A DNA stretch of 64,000 bases, from the NCBI RefSeq assembly GCF_019145435.1, contig NZ_JAHSTS010000003.1, forward strand, positions 124,001 to 188,000. The letters are read 5' to 3'. Under the pieces are notes generated by a model that worked only from the letters and a program-made list of their open reading frames with translations, had not been told where the DNA came from and did no database searches. Source of the DNA: Pseudomonas ekonensis. GTDB taxonomy: Bacteria > Pseudomonadota > Gammaproteobacteria > Pseudomonadales > Pseudomonadaceae. Below are positions 49,675 through 59,332 of this stretch, in pieces. Position 1 is the first letter of the stretch. Each line of letters begins with the position of its first letter. Made by a program: the position numbers and the translations under genes.

Positions 49675-50646
49675 ATGTTGCAGAACATTCCCACCCACGT
49701 CATCGCCGGGCCGCTGGGCGCAGGCAAGACCAGCCTGATCCGCCGGCTCATGGCCCAGCGCCCGGCGCACGAGCGCTGGGCGGTGCTGATCAACGAATTC
49801 GGCCAGATCGGCCTCGACGCCGCACTGCTGACCCGCGACGCCGATGGTATCGCACTGGGCGAAGTGGCCGGCGGCTGTTTGTGTTGCGTCAACGGCGCGC
49901 CGTTCCAGGTCGGGCTCGGTCGGCTGCTGCGCAAGGCCAGGCCGGATCGCCTGTTCATCGAGCCGTCAGGGCTGGGGCATCCGGCGCAGTTGCTCAAGCA
50001 GTTGGGCGAGGCGCCCTGGCTGGGCGTTCTGGCCGTGCAGCCTTGGGTGCTGGTGCTGGACGCCCAGGCATTGGCGGCCGGCAAGCCGCTGCCGGACACT
50101 CAAAGGCAGGCTTTGGCCGGCGCCGGCCTGCTGTTGCTGAACAAATCGGAAAACCTCGCGGAGCCAGCGCGGCAGGCAATCGCCGCGCAATTGCCGGCGG
50201 TGAGGAGGGTCTGGACCCAGCAGGCACAGCTGCCGTTGGCGGAACTGCCCGGCCTGGACGTGCAGGCGGTGGCGGGCGTCGACCGGCTGAACGTGCCGGA
50301 GGCGCTGGCGCAGATCCCGGCGGTCTGGAGCGATCCGGCGCTGCCGATCTGCCTGCACCAGGCCCGGGACGGTGGCTGGAGCATCGGCTGGCGCTGGCAC
50401 CCCGGGCAGGTTTTCGACAGCGCGCGCGTCCGGCAATGGCTGGAAAGCCTGGTTTGGCGTCGGGCGAAACTGGTGATCCACAGCGCCGACGGCTGGCGAT
50501 CGATGAATGCCCTGGATAACGCGCCGGCGCCATGGCAGCCCAGCGAATGGCGTAAGGACTCGCGGATCGAGCTGATCTTCGCCGAGCGGCAGGATGTCGC
50601 GACATTGCAGGCAGGTCTGGCGGGTTGCCGGACCGGGATCTTCTAG
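49675..50646 (+). CDS. Second CobW/COG0523 GTPase
   Basis: 323-residue G3E GTPase: P-loop GPLGAGKTS (residues 12-20), metal motif [17 protein letters not shown], and LLNKSE in place of the usual NKxD. It differs from zigA in lacking the long C-terminal region and is not a recent duplicate. Standing at the end of the zinc region it may serve another client or metal. The start is ATG 49675; there is no clear promoter in the 25 bases before it, so it may be read from the zigA transcript. Confidence 0.88.
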   Translation: MLQNIPTHVIAGPLGAGKTSLIRRLMAQRPAHERWAVLINEFGQIGLDAALLTRDADGIALGEVAGGCLCCVNGAPFQVGLGRLLRKARPDRLFIEPSGLGHPAQLLKQLGEAPWLGVLAVQPWVLVLDAQALAAGKPLPDTQRQALAGAGLLLLNKSENLAEPARQAIAAQLPAVRRVWTQQAQLPLAELPGLDVQAVAGVDRLNVPEALAQIPAVWSDPALPICLHQARDGGWSIGWRWHPGQVFDSARVRQWLESLVWRRAKLVIHSADGWRSMNALDNAPAPWQPSEWRKDSRIELIFAERQDVATLQAGLAGCRTGIF

Positions 50647-50647
50647 C

Positions 50648-51061
50648 TCAGGGCTTCCACTTGGTGTGTTCCTGCCGCCACTGGCTCAGCTCGATCACTT
50701 CGGCCCGGGGCTTGGCGACGTCCGCCACCGGCGGCGCCTCGTCGAACGGCGCCGGGTAGGGCGCCAGTTCGATCTGAGCGCTGTGCGCGCCGAACTGGGT
50801 GATGGTGCCGTTGTGGCGGGTCTCGCCCGTCACGGTGAATTCGAAGCCGTAGACCCGGGCCAGCCGCCGGCGGCCGCTGGCGTCCTTGATGAAGCCGATC
50901 CGCTTCAGCGCGACATTCCCGTCGAGCAGTTCGACGCCGACGTTCACGCAATGCTGCTTGACCCGTTCCAGCGCGCGCTCCCGCAAGCCGTGGTTGTGCC
51001 AGAGCCATGCGCCGGCGGCGGCGAACAGCATCAGCACGAATATGTTTTCCAGGGTCAGCAT
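50648..51061 (-). CDS. DUF3301 membrane-anchored protein
   Basis: 137 residues: one N-terminal membrane helix (about 5-20, [17 protein letters not shown]) and a soluble domain with [27 protein letters not shown], the DUF3301 core. No function is established. ATG 51061 is used; a TTG at 51064 is possible. It is convergent with the CobW gene, one base apart. Confidence 0.85.
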   Translation of the reverse strand: MLTLENIFVLMLFAAAGAWLWHNHGLRERALERVKQHCVNVGVELLDGNVALKRIGFIKDASGRRRLARVYGFEFTVTGETRHNGTITQFGAHSAQIELAPYPAPFDEAPPVADVAKPRAEVIELSQWRQEHTKWKP

Positions 51062-51178
51062 CAACAGGGGACTCCAAAAGAGGGCATCAGCTTAACTGCG
51101 TCGCCGGTCTGTCGTACAGGCTGCGTTTCGTCGCATACTGCGCGGCTTGAATTTCAATCGTTTTACGGAAAATCCCGA

Positions 51179-52051
51179 ATGAAACGTACGCCTCATCTGC
51201 TCGCCATCCAGTCCCATGTGGTGTTCGGCCACGCCGGCAACAGCGCTGCGGTTTTTCCGATGCAGCGGGTCGGGGTGAATGTCTGGCCGCTCAACACCGT
51301 GCAGTTCTCCAACCACACCCAGTATGGCCAGTGGGCCGGCGAAGTGCTGCAGCCGCAGCGGATTCCGGAGCTGGTCGAAGGCATCGCCGCCATCGGCGAG
51401 CTGGGCAACTGCGATGCGGTGCTGTCGGGCTACCTGGGCAGCGCCGCCCAGGGCCGGGCGATTCTCGAGGGGGTGGCGCGGATCAAGTCGGTCAATCCCA
51501 AGGCCCTTTACCTGTGCGATCCGGTGATGGGGCATCCGGAGAAGGGCTGCAGCGTGCCGGCGGAGGTCAGCGACTTCCTGCTGGAAGAGGCGGCGGCGGT
51601 GGCCGATATCATGTGCCCGAACCAGCTGGAGCTGGACAGTTTTGCCGGGCGCAAGCCGCAGTCGCTGTTTGATTGCCTGGCCATGGCCCGCGCGTTGCTC
51701 GCCCGAGGTCCGAAGGCGGTGCTGGTCAAACACCTGGACTACCCGGGCAAGCCGGCCGAAGGGTTCGAGATGCTGCTGGTGACGGCCGAGGGCAGCTGGC
51801 ATCTGCGCCGTCCGCTGCTGGCGTTCCCCCGTCAGCCGGTAGGGGTGGGCGACCTGACGTCCGGGCTGTTCCTGGCGCGGGTGCTGCTGGGCGACAGCCT
51901 GCTGGCGGCGTTCGAGTTCACGGCGGCGGCGGTGCATGAAGTGCTGCTGGAGACCCAGGCCTGCGCCAGCTACGAATTGCAGCTGGTGCGGGCCCAGGAC
52001 CGGATCGCCCATCCGCGGGTGAAGTTCGAGGCGACACCGATCAGCTTGTGA
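51179..52051 (+). CDS. pdxY: Pyridoxal kinase PdxY
   Basis: Phosphorylates pyridoxal to PLP in the B6 salvage pathway, 290 residues of the ribokinase-like fold. It starts with [35 protein letters not shown] and [12 protein letters not shown] are visible. The catalytic [10 protein letters not shown] segment near residue 222 carries the Asp base. The start is ATG 51179. Confidence 0.95.
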   Translation: MKRTPHLLAIQSHVVFGHAGNSAAVFPMQRVGVNVWPLNTVQFSNHTQYGQWAGEVLQPQRIPELVEGIAAIGELGNCDAVLSGYLGSAAQGRAILEGVARIKSVNPKALYLCDPVMGHPEKGCSVPAEVSDFLLEEAAAVADIMCPNQLELDSFAGRKPQSLFDCLAMARALLARGPKAVLVKHLDYPGKPAEGFEMLLVTAEGSWHLRRPLLAFPRQPVGVGDLTSGLFLARVLLGDSLLAAFEFTAAAVHEVLLETQACASYELQLVRAQDRIAHPRVKFEATPISL

Positions 52052-52060
52052 CCCACGGAT

Positions 52061-52086
52061 CCTGTAGGAGCCTGCCTGGCGATGGC
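52061..52086. repeat. Degenerate REP-like sequence
   Basis: CTGTAGGAGCCTGCCTGGCGATGGCG resembles the CTGTAGGAGCGAGCCTGCTCGCGAT repeats of this group but has lost its central palindrome. It lies between converging pdxY and thioesterase genes. Confidence 0.35.
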
Positions 52087-52153
52087 GTCAGTGGAGACAC
52101 CGCCTGACAGCGGCGGTGCAGGCTATCGGTGAAACGACTTCAAGCCGAAGGGT

Positions 52154-52636
52154 TCACGCGTCGCCCTTGATCTCCTGATAGCGCTTCTCCAGCTCCTGAC
52201 GAATTTGCCGGCGCTGCTGGGCCTGCATGAAACGGCGCTTCTCCTCGCTGTTCTGCGGCTGCAGCGGCGGCACCGGCGCAGGTTTGCGCTGGTCGTCCAC
52301 CGCAACCATGGTGAAGAAGCAACTGTTGGTGTGGCGCACCGAGCGTTCGCGGATGTTCTCGGTCACGACTTTGATGCCGACTTCCATCGAGGTGTTGCCG
52401 GTGTAGTTGACCGACGCCAGGAAGGTCACCAGTTCGCCGACGTGGATCGGCTCGCGGAAAATCACCTGGTCCACCGACAAGGTCACCACGTAGCGGCCGG
52501 CATAACGGCTGGCGCAGGCGTAGGCCACTTCGTCGAGGTATTTGAGCAGGGTGCCGCCATGGACATTGCCAGAGAAGTTGGCCATGTCGGGTGTCATCAG
52601 TACCGTCATTGACAGCTGGGCGTTTCCGGGTTCCAT
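52154..52636 (-). CDS. Acyl-CoA thioesterase (hotdog fold, YciA-like)
   Basis: 160 residues. The hotdog domain contains the catalytic segment MANFSGNVHGGTLLKYLDEVAYACASRYAG, with the Asp base and the HGG motif, and SVNYTGNTSMEVGIKV. It ends in a charged helix rich in Gln/Arg. Hydrolyses acyl-CoA thioesters. The start ATG 52636 is preferred to 52654 since homologues begin MEPGNAQLSMTVL. Confidence 0.92.
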   Translation of the reverse strand: MEPGNAQLSMTVLMTPDMANFSGNVHGGTLLKYLDEVAYACASRYAGRYVVTLSVDQVIFREPIHVGELVTFLASVNYTGNTSMEVGIKVVTENIRERSVRHTNSCFFTMVAVDDQRKPAPVPPLQPQNSEEKRRFMQAQQRRQIRQELEKRYQEIKGDA

Positions 52637-52918
52637 AACGTTCTCACGGGTCAAGGCAGGATTGCTGGAGGAAGCGCCTCTGCGGGCGCCTGGTCGTTTT
52701 TCAAACCACCGTTATCGGGACGCCGGGCAACTGGCCGCCGTCACGCCCGATCGATCTGTTTCCATATATTGCACCGCCTTTCAGCCGGAAGTCGCGGTGT
52801 TACCCTGCCAAAGCCACTTCCCAAGGGCGATTCCCACACCAAAAGCGGATTTTCATTCAGCTCGCCCCGCCTGTTTTCCAGGCCATTGGCGAGCCTTGCC
52901 ATTCAAGGAGCCCACGCC

Positions 52919-54682
52919 ATGCATGCCATCAGTTTCATTCAGGACCTGGCAGTGATCATGTTGGTCGCGGGCGTGGTGACCGTGCTCTTTCACCGCTTCA
53001 AGCAGCCGGTGGTGCTCGGCTACATCGTCGCCGGGTTCATCATCGGCCCGCACACGCCGCCGTTCGGCCTGATCCACGACGAAGACACCATCAAGACCCT
53101 CGCCGAACTGGGGGTGATCTTCCTGATGTTCTGCCTGGGCCTGGAGTTCAGCCTGCGCAAGCTGTTCAAGGTCGGCGCAACGGCGTTCATCGCGGCCTTC
53201 CTCGAAATCGTGCTGATGATCTGGATCGGCTACGAAATCGGCCGCTGGTTCGACTGGAACACCATGGATTCGCTGTTCCTCGGCGCGATCCTGGCCATTT
53301 CCTCGACCACCATCATCGTCAAGGCGCTCAATGACCTGAAGATGAAGAACGAGCGTTTCGCCCAATTGATCTTCGGCGTGCTGATCGTCGAGGACATCCT
53401 GGGCATCGGCATCATCGCCTTGCTGTCGAGCATCGCCGTCAGCGGTACGGTGAGTTCTGGCGAAGTGTTCTCCACGGTCGGCAAGCTGTCGTTGTTCATG
53501 ATCGTCGCGTTGGTCATCGGCATCCTGCTGGTGCCGCGTCTATTGGCTTACGTGGCGAAATTCGAAAGCAACGAGATGCTGCTGATCACCGTGCTGGGCC
53601 TGTGCTTCGGCTTCTGCCTGCTGGTGGTCAAGCTGGAATACAGCATGGTGCTGGGCGCGTTCCTGATCGGCGCGATCATGGCCGAGTCACGGCAACTGCT
53701 GAAGATCGAGCGCTTGATCGAACCGGTTCGCGACCTGTTCAGCGCCATCTTCTTTGTCGCCATCGGTCTGATGCTCGACCCGATGATCCTGCTGCAGTAC
53801 GCCTGGCCGATCGCGGTCATCACCGTGGCGGTGGTGCTCGGCAAGATGCTTTCCTGCGGCCTCGGTGCCTTTATCGCCGGCAATGACGGACGCACCTCAC
53901 TGCGGGTCGGGATGGGGCTTTCGCAGATCGGCGAATTTTCGTTCATCATCGCGGCGCTGGGCATGACGCTGCAGGTCACCAGCCATTTCCTCTATCCGGT
54001 GGCCGTGGCGGTTTCGGTCATCACCACGTTGTTGACGCCGTACCTGATCCGCGCCGCCGATCCGCTGTCGATCAAGCTGTCCGCCGCCATGCCTCAGCGC
54101 CTGGGGCGGGTGTTCGGCCTCTACGGCGAATGGCTGCGCAGCATCCAGCCCCGTGGCGAAGGGGCTTTGCTGGCGTCGATGATCCGGCGGATCCTGCTGC
54201 AGGTCGGGGTCAATCTGGCGCTGGTGATCGCGATTTTCCTGGCCGGCGCCTTTTTCGCCGGGCGCATTTCGGTCTGGCTGCAGGATTGGATCGCCGATCC
54301 GGGCTGGCAGAAGGCGTTGATCTGGGGGGCGGCGTTGCTGGTGTCGTTGCCGTTCCTGATCGCGGCTTACCGCAAGCTCAAGGCGCTGTCGATGCTGCTG
54401 GCGGAGATGGGCGTCAAGCCGGAAATGGCCGGACGCCATACGCAGCGGGTGCGGCGGGTGATTGCCGAAGTGATTCCGCTACTGTCGTTGCTGGTGATTT
54501 TCCTGCTGTTGGCAGCCTTGTCGGCCAGTATCTTGCCGACCAACAAGTTGCTGGTGCTGGTCGCCGTGGTGGCGGCCGCCGTGGCGGCGCTGCTCTGGCG
54601 CTGGTTCATCCGCGTGCACACACGGATGCAGGTGGCCTTGCTGGAGACCCTCGACAACCACAAGGAGCCGTCGGGGCACTGA
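52919..54682 (+). CDS. CPA2 family monovalent cation:proton antiporter (KefB-like)
   Basis: 587 residues. The first 390 or so hold about twelve membrane helices of the Na+/H+ exchanger fold, with VLGYIVAGFIIGPHTPP, the core aspartate in VEDILGIGIIALL and GLSQIGEFSFIIAALG. The C-terminus adds further hydrophobic segments in place of the NAD-binding RCK_N domain of KefB/KefC, so gating differs. AAGGAG lies 8 bases before ATG 52919. Probably K+ or Na+ efflux; the ion is not certain. Confidence 0.9.
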   Translation: MHAISFIQDLAVIMLVAGVVTVLFHRFKQPVVLGYIVAGFIIGPHTPPFGLIHDEDTIKTLAELGVIFLMFCLGLEFSLRKLFKVGATAFIAAFLEIVLMIWIGYEIGRWFDWNTMDSLFLGAILAISSTTIIVKALNDLKMKNERFAQLIFGVLIVEDILGIGIIALLSSIAVSGTVSSGEVFSTVGKLSLFMIVALVIGILLVPRLLAYVAKFESNEMLLITVLGLCFGFCLLVVKLEYSMVLGAFLIGAIMAESRQLLKIERLIEPVRDLFSAIFFVAIGLMLDPMILLQYAWPIAVITVAVVLGKMLSCGLGAFIAGNDGRTSLRVGMGLSQIGEFSFIIAALGMTLQVTSHFLYPVAVAVSVITTLLTPYLIRAADPLSIKLSAAMPQRLGRVFGLYGEWLRSIQPRGEGALLASMIRRILLQVGVNLALVIAIFLAGAFFAGRISVWLQDWIADPGWQKALIWGAALLVSLPFLIAAYRKLKALSMLLAEMGVKPEMAGRHTQRVRRVIAEVIPLLSLLVIFLLLAALSASILPTNKLLVLVAVVAAAVAALLWRWFIRVHTRMQVALLETLDNHKEPSGH

Positions 54683-54708
54683 GGGCCGCCCTGGGCCGGC
54701 GGGGCGGA

Positions 54709-55116
54709 TCAGCTTTCCAGCCAGACGTCCCGCGCCCAGTGCCAGACCGATTCCCACGACTCTTCGGTGATCAGTTCCTCTTCGCCCGACCACAGCACCA
54801 CGGTGCCGTCCTCTTCGACGCAGTAGTAATCATCGCCGTCCTGACAGATGGGGATCAGGTCGCGCGGCACGCCGGCGTCCCAGGCGTTCGCGGCCACCTC
54901 CGGCAGGTAGGTGTGGGACTGCGGATCGGTGACGGTCACCGGCTCCAGGCTGCCGTACACCACGTCGCTGACGGTCAGCAGGAACTCTTTGAAGACGAAC
55001 GGGATGTTGATGAAGAGCTCCTCCTCGATCTCCACCAGCTGGTCTTCGTCAGGCAGTTCCAGGGGAACCGGCACGGGCTCGTTGGCTTCGCGCAGTTGTT
55101 CGATGATTTCTTCCAC
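54709..55116 (-). CDS. SMI1/KNR4 (SUKH) family protein
   Basis: 135 acidic residues with the SUKH-type core (DEDQLVEIEEELFINIPFVFKEFLLTVSD, then WDAGVPRDLIPICQDGDDYYCVEEDGTVVLW). SUKH proteins are often immunity factors for nuclease or deaminase toxins. No toxin gene lies here, so this is an orphan or a housekeeping member. It is convergent with the antiporter and separated from the Tim44-like gene by a terminator. Confidence 0.85.
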   Translation of the reverse strand: MEEIIEQLREANEPVPVPLELPDEDQLVEIEEELFINIPFVFKEFLLTVSDVVYGSLEPVTVTDPQSHTYLPEVAANAWDAGVPRDLIPICQDGDDYYCVEEDGTVVLWSGEEELITEESWESVWHWARDVWLES

Positions 55117-55199
55117 GTCCGGGATCCTCTTGCTTGTATGGCGCGGTTTGCATGGGGCGGTTTATACAGTAGCTCGCTATGGATGCAACCGCGAAATAG

Positions 55200-55225
55200 A
55201 AAACCCCGGCCTGGGCCGGGGTTTT
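55200..55225 (-). terminator. Rho-independent terminator, both directions possible
   Basis: CCCCGGCC (55204-55211) and GGCCGGGG (55214-55221) pair, flanked by AAAA before and TTTT after. On the minus strand it ends the Tim44-like gene, whose stop is about 30 bases away. Confidence 0.88.
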
Positions 55226-55253
55226 CGGTACTGCATGGCTGACGCGCCTGGGA

Positions 55254-56132
55254 TCAGCCGTTCTGGCGGATACCGGCCACCAGCCAAGGCTGGTTTTCGC
55301 CTTGCGGACGTTCCATGTTCCAGCTTTCGCTGAACACTTCGCCCTGGTCGAAACGCGAGGTCTTCGACACGCCGCTGAAGGTCAGGGTGGCGATGGTCTT
55401 GTCTGCGCGGTCATCCACGCCGTCCAGTTGTACCTGGAGGTTGTCGATGTAGGTGGACTGGAAGCCGTCGCCCAGGTCCGCGCGCTCGCGCTTGAGGAAG
55501 TCGAGCATCTGCGGGGTCACGAACTCGGCGATCTTGTCCATTTCGTTGGCGTCCCAGTGCTGCTGCAGGGCCTGGAAGTGGCTGCGGGCGGCTTCGAGGA
55601 AGCGCTGTTCGTTGAACCAGGCCGGTGCGTTGATCACCGGACGGGCGGCAGGGGCTGCCGAACCGCCGAAGATCGAGCCCATGGCGGCCGGCTTCTGCTC
55701 GAACGCTTCACGCTGCATCGGCGCATGGCCGGCCGGCGCGAACTGGTCCTGCTGCTTGCGGCGACGGGCGGCGATGAAGCGGAAGATCACGAACGCGATG
55801 AGGGCCATGATCAGGATGTCGAAGAACTGCATGCCCTGGAAGCCGTCGCCCATGAACATGGAGGCGAGCAGGCCGCCGGCGGCGATGCCGGCCAGCGGGC
55901 CCAGCCAGCGCGAGGCACCGCCGGCCTTGGCGGCCGCGCCTGCGGCACCGGCAGCACCGGCGGTCGCCGCAGCGCCGCCCATGCCCGGGGAAGAAGGAGC
56001 CATCTGGCTGGTCTGGTGCGTCGGCGCGGCGCCGGAGCTTTTGCCACCACCGAAGCGCTTGGCTGCGTTGACATCGAGGCTCATCGTCAGGCCGATGCAC
56101 AACGCCATGGCGATGCTGAGGAAACGTTTCAT
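55254..56132 (-). CDS. Tim44-like domain membrane protein
   Basis: 292 residues: signal peptide or anchor (1-23, ending VNAA), a low-complexity Ala/Gly/Pro region (about 25-75), two hydrophobic segments (PLAGIAAGGLLASMFMG and FFDILIMALIAFVIFRFIAARRR), then a C-terminal Tim44-like domain (about 165-290, FNEQRFLEAARSHFQALQQHWDANEMDKIAEFVTPQM). Bacterial members are envelope proteins of uncertain role. It has its own terminator. Confidence 0.9.
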   Translation of the reverse strand: MKRFLSIAMALCIGLTMSLDVNAAKRFGGGKSSGAAPTHQTSQMAPSSPGMGGAAATAGAAGAAGAAAKAGGASRWLGPLAGIAAGGLLASMFMGDGFQGMQFFDILIMALIAFVIFRFIAARRRKQQDQFAPAGHAPMQREAFEQKPAAMGSIFGGSAAPAARPVINAPAWFNEQRFLEAARSHFQALQQHWDANEMDKIAEFVTPQMLDFLKRERADLGDGFQSTYIDNLQVQLDGVDDRADKTIATLTFSGVSKTSRFDQGEVFSESWNMERPQGENQPWLVAGIRQNG

Positions 56133-56308
56133 AAAGGGTATTCCCGTTTGTGGAGAGCACGCGCGCCATGTTGCACAGCTGAAGTGTCACTGGCTAGCGG
56201 CAGAGTGTTTCGGGCTTTTGCCTGACAGGTTAGGTTCAGCTCGGTCGAGGCAATAGGGCCATGTACATTTGTCTGTAGGAAAAATAGGAAGGTTCAGCGG
56301 GTTTCTAT

Positions 56309-56749
56309 TCAGCGGCGCAAGGCCAACAAGACGACGCCCGCGGTGATCAGGCCGATCCCGCCCCATTGGCGCAGGTCGAGCTTCTCGCCCAGCAGGACCG
56401 CGCCGAGCACCGCCACCAGCACCACGCTGAGCTTGTCCACCGGGGCGACCAGCGAGGCCGGGCCGACCTTCAGGGCGCGGAAGTAGCACAGCCACGACGC
56501 GCCGGTGCCCAACCCGGACAGCAGCAGGAACAGGTAGCTCCTGGCGGAGATCGATCCCAACGACTGATATTGGCCCGTCGCGTACAAAATCAAGGCCAGG
56601 CTGACCAGCACCACGAAGGTGCGCAGCAGGGTGGCGAAGTCGGAATTGACGTTCTCGATGCCGACCTTGGCGAAAATCGCGGTCAGCGCGGCGAACAAGG
56701 CCGAGAGCAGGGCCCAGAAGGTCCACGAGGAGAAGAAGCCTGAGCCCAT
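56309..56749 (-). CDS. EamA-family half-size drug/metabolite transporter
   Basis: 146 residues with five hydrophobic segments forming a single EamA repeat (WALLSALFAALTAIFAKVGIENVNSDFATLLRT, GLGTGASWLCYFRALKVG, GEKLDLRQWGGIGLITAGVVLL). Full-size family members have two such repeats, so this one should work as a dimer. Substrate unknown. Confidence 0.9.
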   Translation of the reverse strand: MGSGFFSSWTFWALLSALFAALTAIFAKVGIENVNSDFATLLRTFVVLVSLALILYATGQYQSLGSISARSYLFLLLSGLGTGASWLCYFRALKVGPASLVAPVDKLSVVLVAVLGAVLLGEKLDLRQWGGIGLITAGVVLLALRR

Positions 56750-56788
56750 GAGTCGCTCCCTGTCGGATCAAGGTTCACACGCGCCACT

Positions 56789-56875
56789 GAGGGAGCGAGC
56801 CTGCCCGCGATTGAAACGCCGCGGTTCGACCGACGAACCGCATTGAAGTCATCGCGAGCAGACCCGCTCCCGCAG
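56789..56875. repeat. REP pair (REPIN) with internal hairpin before uvrD
   Basis: GGGAGCGAGCCTGCCCGCGAT (from 56791) and ATCGCGAGCAGACCCGCTCCC (from 56851) are inverted REP copies. Between them GCGGTTCG (56821-56828) and CGAACCGC (56834-56841) form an 8-bp stem with loop ACCGA. Confidence 0.8.
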
Positions 56876-56891
56876 AAAGGCGGATTCAGTT

Positions 56892-59075
56892 TCAGATCGC
56901 TTCCAGCTTCGCGTAGCCCAGCATCAGCCACTTGCTGCCTTCGCTGAAGTTGACCTGCACCCGCGCCTGGGCGCCGGCGCCTTCGAAGTTGAGGATCACG
57001 CCGTCGCCGAAGATCGAATGGCGCACGGCCTGGCCGAGGCTCAGGCCGGTCTCCGGGATCGCGCTGCCGCTGAACAGGCTGCTGCCGCTCATCGACTGGT
57101 TGCCGCCGAACGGACGGCTGACGCTGTTCGACAGGCGCACTTCCTGAATCAGGCCTTTGGGCACTTCGCGCACGAAACGCGACACCTTGTTGTAGGTTTC
57201 GCTGCCGTACAGGCGGCGGGTCTCGGCGTAGGTCATCACCAGGTTCTGCATGGCCCGGGTGATGCCGACGTAGGCCAGGCGCCGCTCTTCTTCGAGGCGA
57301 CCGGGTTCCTCCAGGCTCATCTTGTGCGGGAACAGGCCTTCTTCCATGCCCACCAGGAACACGTAAGGGAATTCCAGGCCCTTGGCGCTGTGCAGGGTCA
57401 TCAGTTGAATGCTGTCTTCGTGCTCGTCGGCCTGGGTGTCGCCGGCCTCCAGCGAGGCGTGGCCGAGGAACGCCGCCAGCGGCGTCAGGTCCTCGTCCTC
57501 GTCGGTGTTCTCGAAGTTGCGCGCGGCGCTGACCAGTTCCTCGAGGTTTTCCACCCGGGCCTGGCCTTTCTCGCCTTTTTCCGCCTCGTGGTAGGCGATC
57601 AGGCCGGACTGCTCGATGACGGTCTGGGTCATCAGGTGCAGCGGCATGTCGATGCACTTGGCGGCCAGGTTCTCGATCAGTTCGATGAACGCGCCCAGGG
57701 CGCTTGCCGCACGCCCGGTCAGGCCTTTGTTGGCGACCAGCTGGCGCATCGCTTCCCACATCGACACATCGCTGTGGCGCGCGTGCTCGCGGATCGCCTC
57801 GACGGTCTTCTCGCCGATGCCCCGGGCCGGGACGTTGATCACCCGTTCCAGCGCCGCGTCGTTGCCGCGGCCTTCCAGCAGGCGCAGGTAAGCCATGGCG
57901 TTCTTGATCTCGGCCCGTTCGAAGAAGCGCTGGCCGCCATAGATGCGGTACGGGATGCGTTCGCGCAGCAGGGCTTCTTCCAGGACGCGGGACTGGGCGT
58001 TGGAGCGGTAGAGAATCGCGATGTCGCTGCGGGACAGGCCGGTCTTCAGGGCGCTTTCGATGGTTTCGACCACGTAGCGCGCTTCGTCGTGTTCGTTGAA
58101 CGCGGCGTACAGGCTGATCGCTTCGCCGTCGCCACCGTCGGTCCACAGCTCTTTGCCCAGGCGCCCGGTGTTGTTGGCGATCAGGGCGTTGGCGGCCTTG
58201 AGGATGCCGGCGGTGGAGCGGTAGTTCTGCTCCAGGCGGATGGTTTCGGCGTCCGGGAAGTCGGCGGAATACTGGTGGATGTTCTCGATCTTCGCCCCGC
58301 GCCAGCCGTAGATGGACTGGTCGTCGTCACCCACCACCATCAGGCTGTCGCCGCCCTTGGCCAGCAGCCGCAGCCAGGCGTACTGCACGGCGTTGGTGTC
58401 CTGGAACTCGTCCACCAGGATGTGCCGGAAGCGCTTCTGGTAATGGGCCAGCAGGCCCGGATGGTCGCGCCACAGGTCCAGGGCGCGCAGCAGCAGTTCC
58501 GAGAAGTCGATGACCCCGGCGCGCTGGCACGCGGCCTCGTAGGCTTCATAGATGCCGCGCATGGTGGCCAGGAACAGGTCGCCGCCGGCCTGGATGTGCT
58601 GCGGGCGCAGGCCTTCGTCCTTCTGCCCGTTGATGAACCATTGGGCCTGGCGGGCCGGCCAGCGCTGCTCGTCCAGCCCCAGCTCGCGGATCACCCGCTT
58701 GACCAGCCGCTGCTGGTCGTCGCTGTCGAGGATCTGGAAGGTCTGGCTCAGCCCGGCCTCCTGCCAGTGCGCCCGCAGCAGGCGGTGCGCCAGGCCGTGG
58801 AAGGTGCCCACCCACATGCCGGCCGGGTTGATGCCCAGCAGTTGCTCGATGCGGTGGCGCATCTCGGCGGCGGCCTTGTTGGTGAAGGTCACCGACAGGA
58901 TGGAGTGGGGCGAGGCGTTTTCGACCTGGATCAACCAGGCGATACGGTGCACCAGCACTCGGGTCTTGCCGGAGCCGGCACCGGCCAGGACCAATTGACG
59001 GCCAACGGGGGCCGCTACGGCCTGGCGTTGGGCATCGTTGAGGGAGTTCAGCAGAAGGGAGAGATCATCGCGCAT
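56892..59075 (-). CDS. uvrD: DNA helicase II UvrD
   Basis: SF1A 3'-5' helicase of nucleotide excision and mismatch repair, 727 residues. Motif I AGAGSGKTRVLVHRIAWL is near residues 31-48, motif Ia TFTNKAAAEMRHRI, motif II VDEFQDTN, motif III VVGDDDQSIYGWRGA, motif IV LEQNYRST, and motifs V/VI LMTLHSAKGLEFPYVFLVGMEEG and EERRLAYVGITRA. Complete. Divergent from the GGDEF-EAL gene, as in P. aeruginosa. I see no clear LexA box in the 257 bases upstream. Confidence 0.97.
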   Translation of the reverse strand: MRDDLSLLLNSLNDAQRQAVAAPVGRQLVLAGAGSGKTRVLVHRIAWLIQVENASPHSILSVTFTNKAAAEMRHRIEQLLGINPAGMWVGTFHGLAHRLLRAHWQEAGLSQTFQILDSDDQQRLVKRVIRELGLDEQRWPARQAQWFINGQKDEGLRPQHIQAGGDLFLATMRGIYEAYEAACQRAGVIDFSELLLRALDLWRDHPGLLAHYQKRFRHILVDEFQDTNAVQYAWLRLLAKGGDSLMVVGDDDQSIYGWRGAKIENIHQYSADFPDAETIRLEQNYRSTAGILKAANALIANNTGRLGKELWTDGGDGEAISLYAAFNEHDEARYVVETIESALKTGLSRSDIAILYRSNAQSRVLEEALLRERIPYRIYGGQRFFERAEIKNAMAYLRLLEGRGNDAALERVINVPARGIGEKTVEAIREHARHSDVSMWEAMRQLVANKGLTGRAASALGAFIELIENLAAKCIDMPLHLMTQTVIEQSGLIAYHEAEKGEKGQARVENLEELVSAARNFENTDEDEDLTPLAAFLGHASLEAGDTQADEHEDSIQLMTLHSAKGLEFPYVFLVGMEEGLFPHKMSLEEPGRLEEERRLAYVGITRAMQNLVMTYAETRRLYGSETYNKVSRFVREVPKGLIQEVRLSNSVSRPFGGNQSMSGSSLFSGSAIPETGLSLGQAVRHSIFGDGVILNFEGAGAQARVQVNFSEGSKWLMLGYAKLEAI

Positions 59076-59332
59076 CGGGGCATTCTAGGGTGCGCCGCAG
59101 GCCCGGGCAAACCGAGCGTTGCATGAACCGATGAAAGCACTGCCGATGACGACCGGTCGGTCATCGGCTGCACCCGTTGACCCGCGTGGTTCCGGGGCTT
59201 TTGCGAGGTCATCGGCGTCGGAAAGTTTCGGTGAAATTATGATCTGGAGCAGTTTGGCAAGTGAATCGGCTTGTGTATGCTCCGTCCACGTTTCGGGCCC
59301 ATGCTCACCTTATAAGAACAAGAACATTGCCT

